A DNA stretch of 64,000 nucleotides from Acanthaster planci. Its lineage: Eukaryota > Echinodermata > Asteroidea > Valvatida > Acanthasteridae. This document shows positions 62,434 to 64,000 of the stretch, one piece after another. The notes under the pieces were generated by a model. That model worked only from the letters and a program-made list of their open reading frames with translations, was not told the origin of the DNA and searched no databases. Position numbers and translations under genes: made by a program. Every line of letters begins with the position of its first letter. Position 1 is the first letter of the stretch. The stretch lies in NCBI RefSeq assembly GCF_001949145.1, contig NW_019091361.1:733256-797255 (forward strand), given 5' to 3'.

Positions 62434-62615
62434 TAGGGGTGTGAGTGGCCACTTAAAATTAAAGCTGAAAACAGCTAGCAAAAGGCTGAAATGTAAAAAG
62501 TTCCCATAGGGCCTACTTTTGCACAGACCAGGTGTACGAAAAAGCTGAAATTCAGGGTAAACATCTACACAAAAAAAGCTGAAATCAGCTAAAAAGCTTA
62601 ATTCTCACACCCCTG
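62434..62615. mobile_element. hAT-like MITE, 182 bp
   Basis: The left end is TAGGGGTGTGAG and the reverse complement of the right end is CAGGGGTGTGAG. They are flanked by CAAGTTG direct repeats (62427-62433 and 62616-62622). Several AAAGCTGAAA / TTTCAGCTTTT repeats lie inside. The end sequence and the 7-8 bp duplication fit the hAT superfamily. It lies about 550 bp upstream of the ARV1-like exon. Confidence 0.65.
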
Positions 62616-63163
62616 CAAGTTGGTTAATGTTAACCTGTACGCTGCAGTTTCCTCAGTACCTGTAATCTGACATGTACGGTAGGCCTAGCCTAAACATGCT
62701 AGGCCTAAATGCTATTGCTACACTAATTTGGAGAAACATGACAAGTCATTATTGTTTGACAAATTCGAAAGCAAAATGAATCCATTCCAAATGAAACTCA
62801 CCTCTAGAGAGAGACTCCGTCAGTGCCTGTAATCTAAAGAATTCACAAAAGTTCGCTCAGACCAAATATACCGCATATTATAGCAAAATTCGAGGCCTTG
62901 AGTTCATATCCTGCGCCACACGCCACGGCAGCTTTCTCCAGTTTTTTTGTAGTTTTGTTGGTCTGGTCCCGCGCTAGCCAAGGTAAAAACTAGTCACGGT
63001 TTCAAGGAGCAAGCTATGTACAGACTATTTTTGCACCGGCCCTTGGACCGCTATTAAATTACAGCGCCATCAACGATGAAAAGTGCGTGAGAGAAATTCA
63101 AGATGTCAGCCCCCATTGGAGACTTGTAAGTTGTATGCCGAAGGGAAATCTCACGAATCAAAC

Positions 63164-63259
63164 ATGGAAAGTACCAGCTACGTTTGTATAGAATGTGGAA
63201 AATATGCATCAGAACTGTACAAGGTATACAGTGGAGGAATGATAAAGATTGCACATTGT
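63164..63259 (+). CDS. ARV1: ARV1-like protein, first coding exon (partial gene)
   Basis: Arv1 is an ER membrane protein involved in sterol and GPI/sphingolipid homeostasis. Its N-terminal Arv1 homology domain binds zinc through two CX2C pairs. This exon encodes 32 residues, MESTSYVCIECGKYASELYK followed by VYSGGMIKIAHC, and ends before a strong GTAAGT donor. The CIEC pair and the ELY..Y..G..KI..C pattern match the start of the Arv1 domain. The second CX2C pair would need the next Cys plus residues in exon 2, which is not in the window. The frame is open upstream to 63083, so a longer N-terminus is possible, but the ATG at 63164 gives the family-typical start. About 90 bp into the intron lies a LINE 3' end, then a sequence gap. 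Confidence 0.75.
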
Positions 63260-63350
63260 GTAAGTATTTCACACGATCATCTCGGGGACACTAGTAAAGT
63301 AGTATAAATTAAATCAACTGACATGACTGACTAGCCCAATTTATAATTGA

Positions 63351-63491
63351 ACGAGTGCCTTCAGCAACATCTTCTTTCCACGGACAGTCAAGGATTGGAA
63401 TAGTCACCCATCTTATATTGTTGAATCTGGTAAAACATCACATGCAACTTTTAGAGCTGAACTTTTAAAACTGTTCAGTGGTTGTAAATAA
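63351..63491 (+). mobile_element. LINE 3' end in the ARV1-like intron
   Basis: The frame TSAFSNIFFPRTVKDWNSHP, then SYIVESGKTSHATFRAELLK and a TAA stop at 63489-63491, matches the C-terminal signature FFPRT..DWN.LP.......FR..L of CR1/Jockey-like non-LTR ORF2 proteins. The fragment is 5'-truncated and lies about 90 bp downstream of the ARV1-like exon 1 donor. Confidence 0.7.
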
Positions 63492-63887
63492 GCTAGCTCC
63501 ACGCCCAAAACTAAACCCCAAGTTGGTGTGATGTTCCTGATGGAGGCCTTGCTGAATGTATGATTCAGATTCTGATTTCAGAAACTTTGCTGACATCTTT
63601 TCTGTTACTGTGTTAGCCCGGTTTCTAGGCTAGGCCTACATTCTCCCGGTTGGAGGTTGTTCCATTTATCGCACTTACGTTTGGGCAAAGGGGCGGAAAG
63701 AATTCCATATACGAAGTTCACTTTTTAGGAGAAATTTTTGCTCCAGGACAGATTTAAAAAGGGGCGACATTTATTTTTGGGGGATAGAGACGTGAAAGGG
63801 GGTTCAGTAACTTAGGGGGACAGGTTTAAAAAGAAGGGGCCCCACGCAATAAAACGGCAAAAAAGTGAGTCCTTTTGCGGTTCCTTT

Positions 63888-64000
63888 NNNNNNNNNNNNN
63901 NNNNNNNNNNNNNNNNNNNNNNNNNNNNNNNNNNNNNNNNNNNNNNNNNNNNNNNNNNNNNNNNNNNNNNNNNNNNNNNNNNNNNNNNNNNNNNNNNNNN
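63888..64000. other. Assembly gap (N)
   Basis: The sequence is N from 63888 to the end of the window. The rest of the ARV1-like gene lies beyond it. Confidence 0.99.

Larger units (their letters stand above)
58938..63163. other. Intergenic and ARV1-like 5' region
   Basis: It holds the SINE head at 59.6 kb, the hairpin at 60.3 kb and the hAT-like MITE at 62.4 kb. The last 300 bases before the ARV1-like exon are less AT-rich and probably include its promoter, but no core element was identified. Confidence 0.45.

Overview
This window is animal nuclear DNA. It is AT-rich, holds few genes, has long introns with GT-AG splice sites, and is full of small transposable elements and simple repeats. No viral genome, bacterial operon or CRISPR array is visible. 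Abundant palindromes of the ACATGTAC / GTACATGTAC type, frequent TACCGGTAC and TAGGCCTA words, tRNA-derived SINEs and LINE remnants suggest a marine invertebrate, most likely a deuterostome (echinoderm, hemichordate or lancelet). The species assignment is inference. The last 113 bases (63888-64000) are N.

Two protein-coding genes can be supported. The main one is viperin (RSAD2), the antiviral radical-SAM enzyme that makes ddhCTP from CTP. It lies on the + strand from 17625 to 27729. Six downstream exons (22918-23079, 24041-24177, 25261-25353, 26563-26712, 26958-26990, 27565-27729) join in frame. The first coding exon is present twice, at 17625-17967 and at 21278-21719. Both versions carry the iron-sulphur CX3CX2C motif and a hydrophobic N-terminal segment, and both end in the same phase, so either can splice to exon 2. 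The first gives a 360-residue protein (human viperin is about 361) and the second about 393 residues with a different N-terminus. The second gene is the first coding exon of an ARV1-like lipid/sterol-homeostasis protein at 63164-63259 (+). Its remaining exons lie beyond the window.

Layout: 1-4.6 kb is AT-rich intergenic DNA with a SINE head and hairpins. About 4.6-9.0 kb is a GC-richer block of unknown origin with a 160-195 bp tandem repeat. 9.0-17.6 kb is intergenic, with a spaced CACACCAGG repeat near 15 kb. 17.6-27.7 kb is viperin; its introns contain a LINE 3' remnant, a 52-bp minisatellite, a mariner-type MITE and a 364-bp foldback element. 27.7-39.5 kb is intergenic, with a LINE endonuclease remnant and a SINE. 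39.5-42.7 kb is a cluster of three DNA-transposon derivatives, two of them hAT-like with 8-bp target duplications. 42.7-58.4 kb is intergenic, with SINEs, dense ACATGTAC palindromes and a GC-rich foldback at 55 kb. 58.5-58.9 kb is a 45-bp minisatellite that is open in both directions. 58.9-63.1 kb is intergenic and leads into the ARV1 exon, which is followed by a LINE 3' end and the gap.

The two genes have no evident functional link. The most notable biological signal is the duplicated, in-frame first exon of viperin, which would let one catalytic body be made with two different membrane-targeting N-termini.
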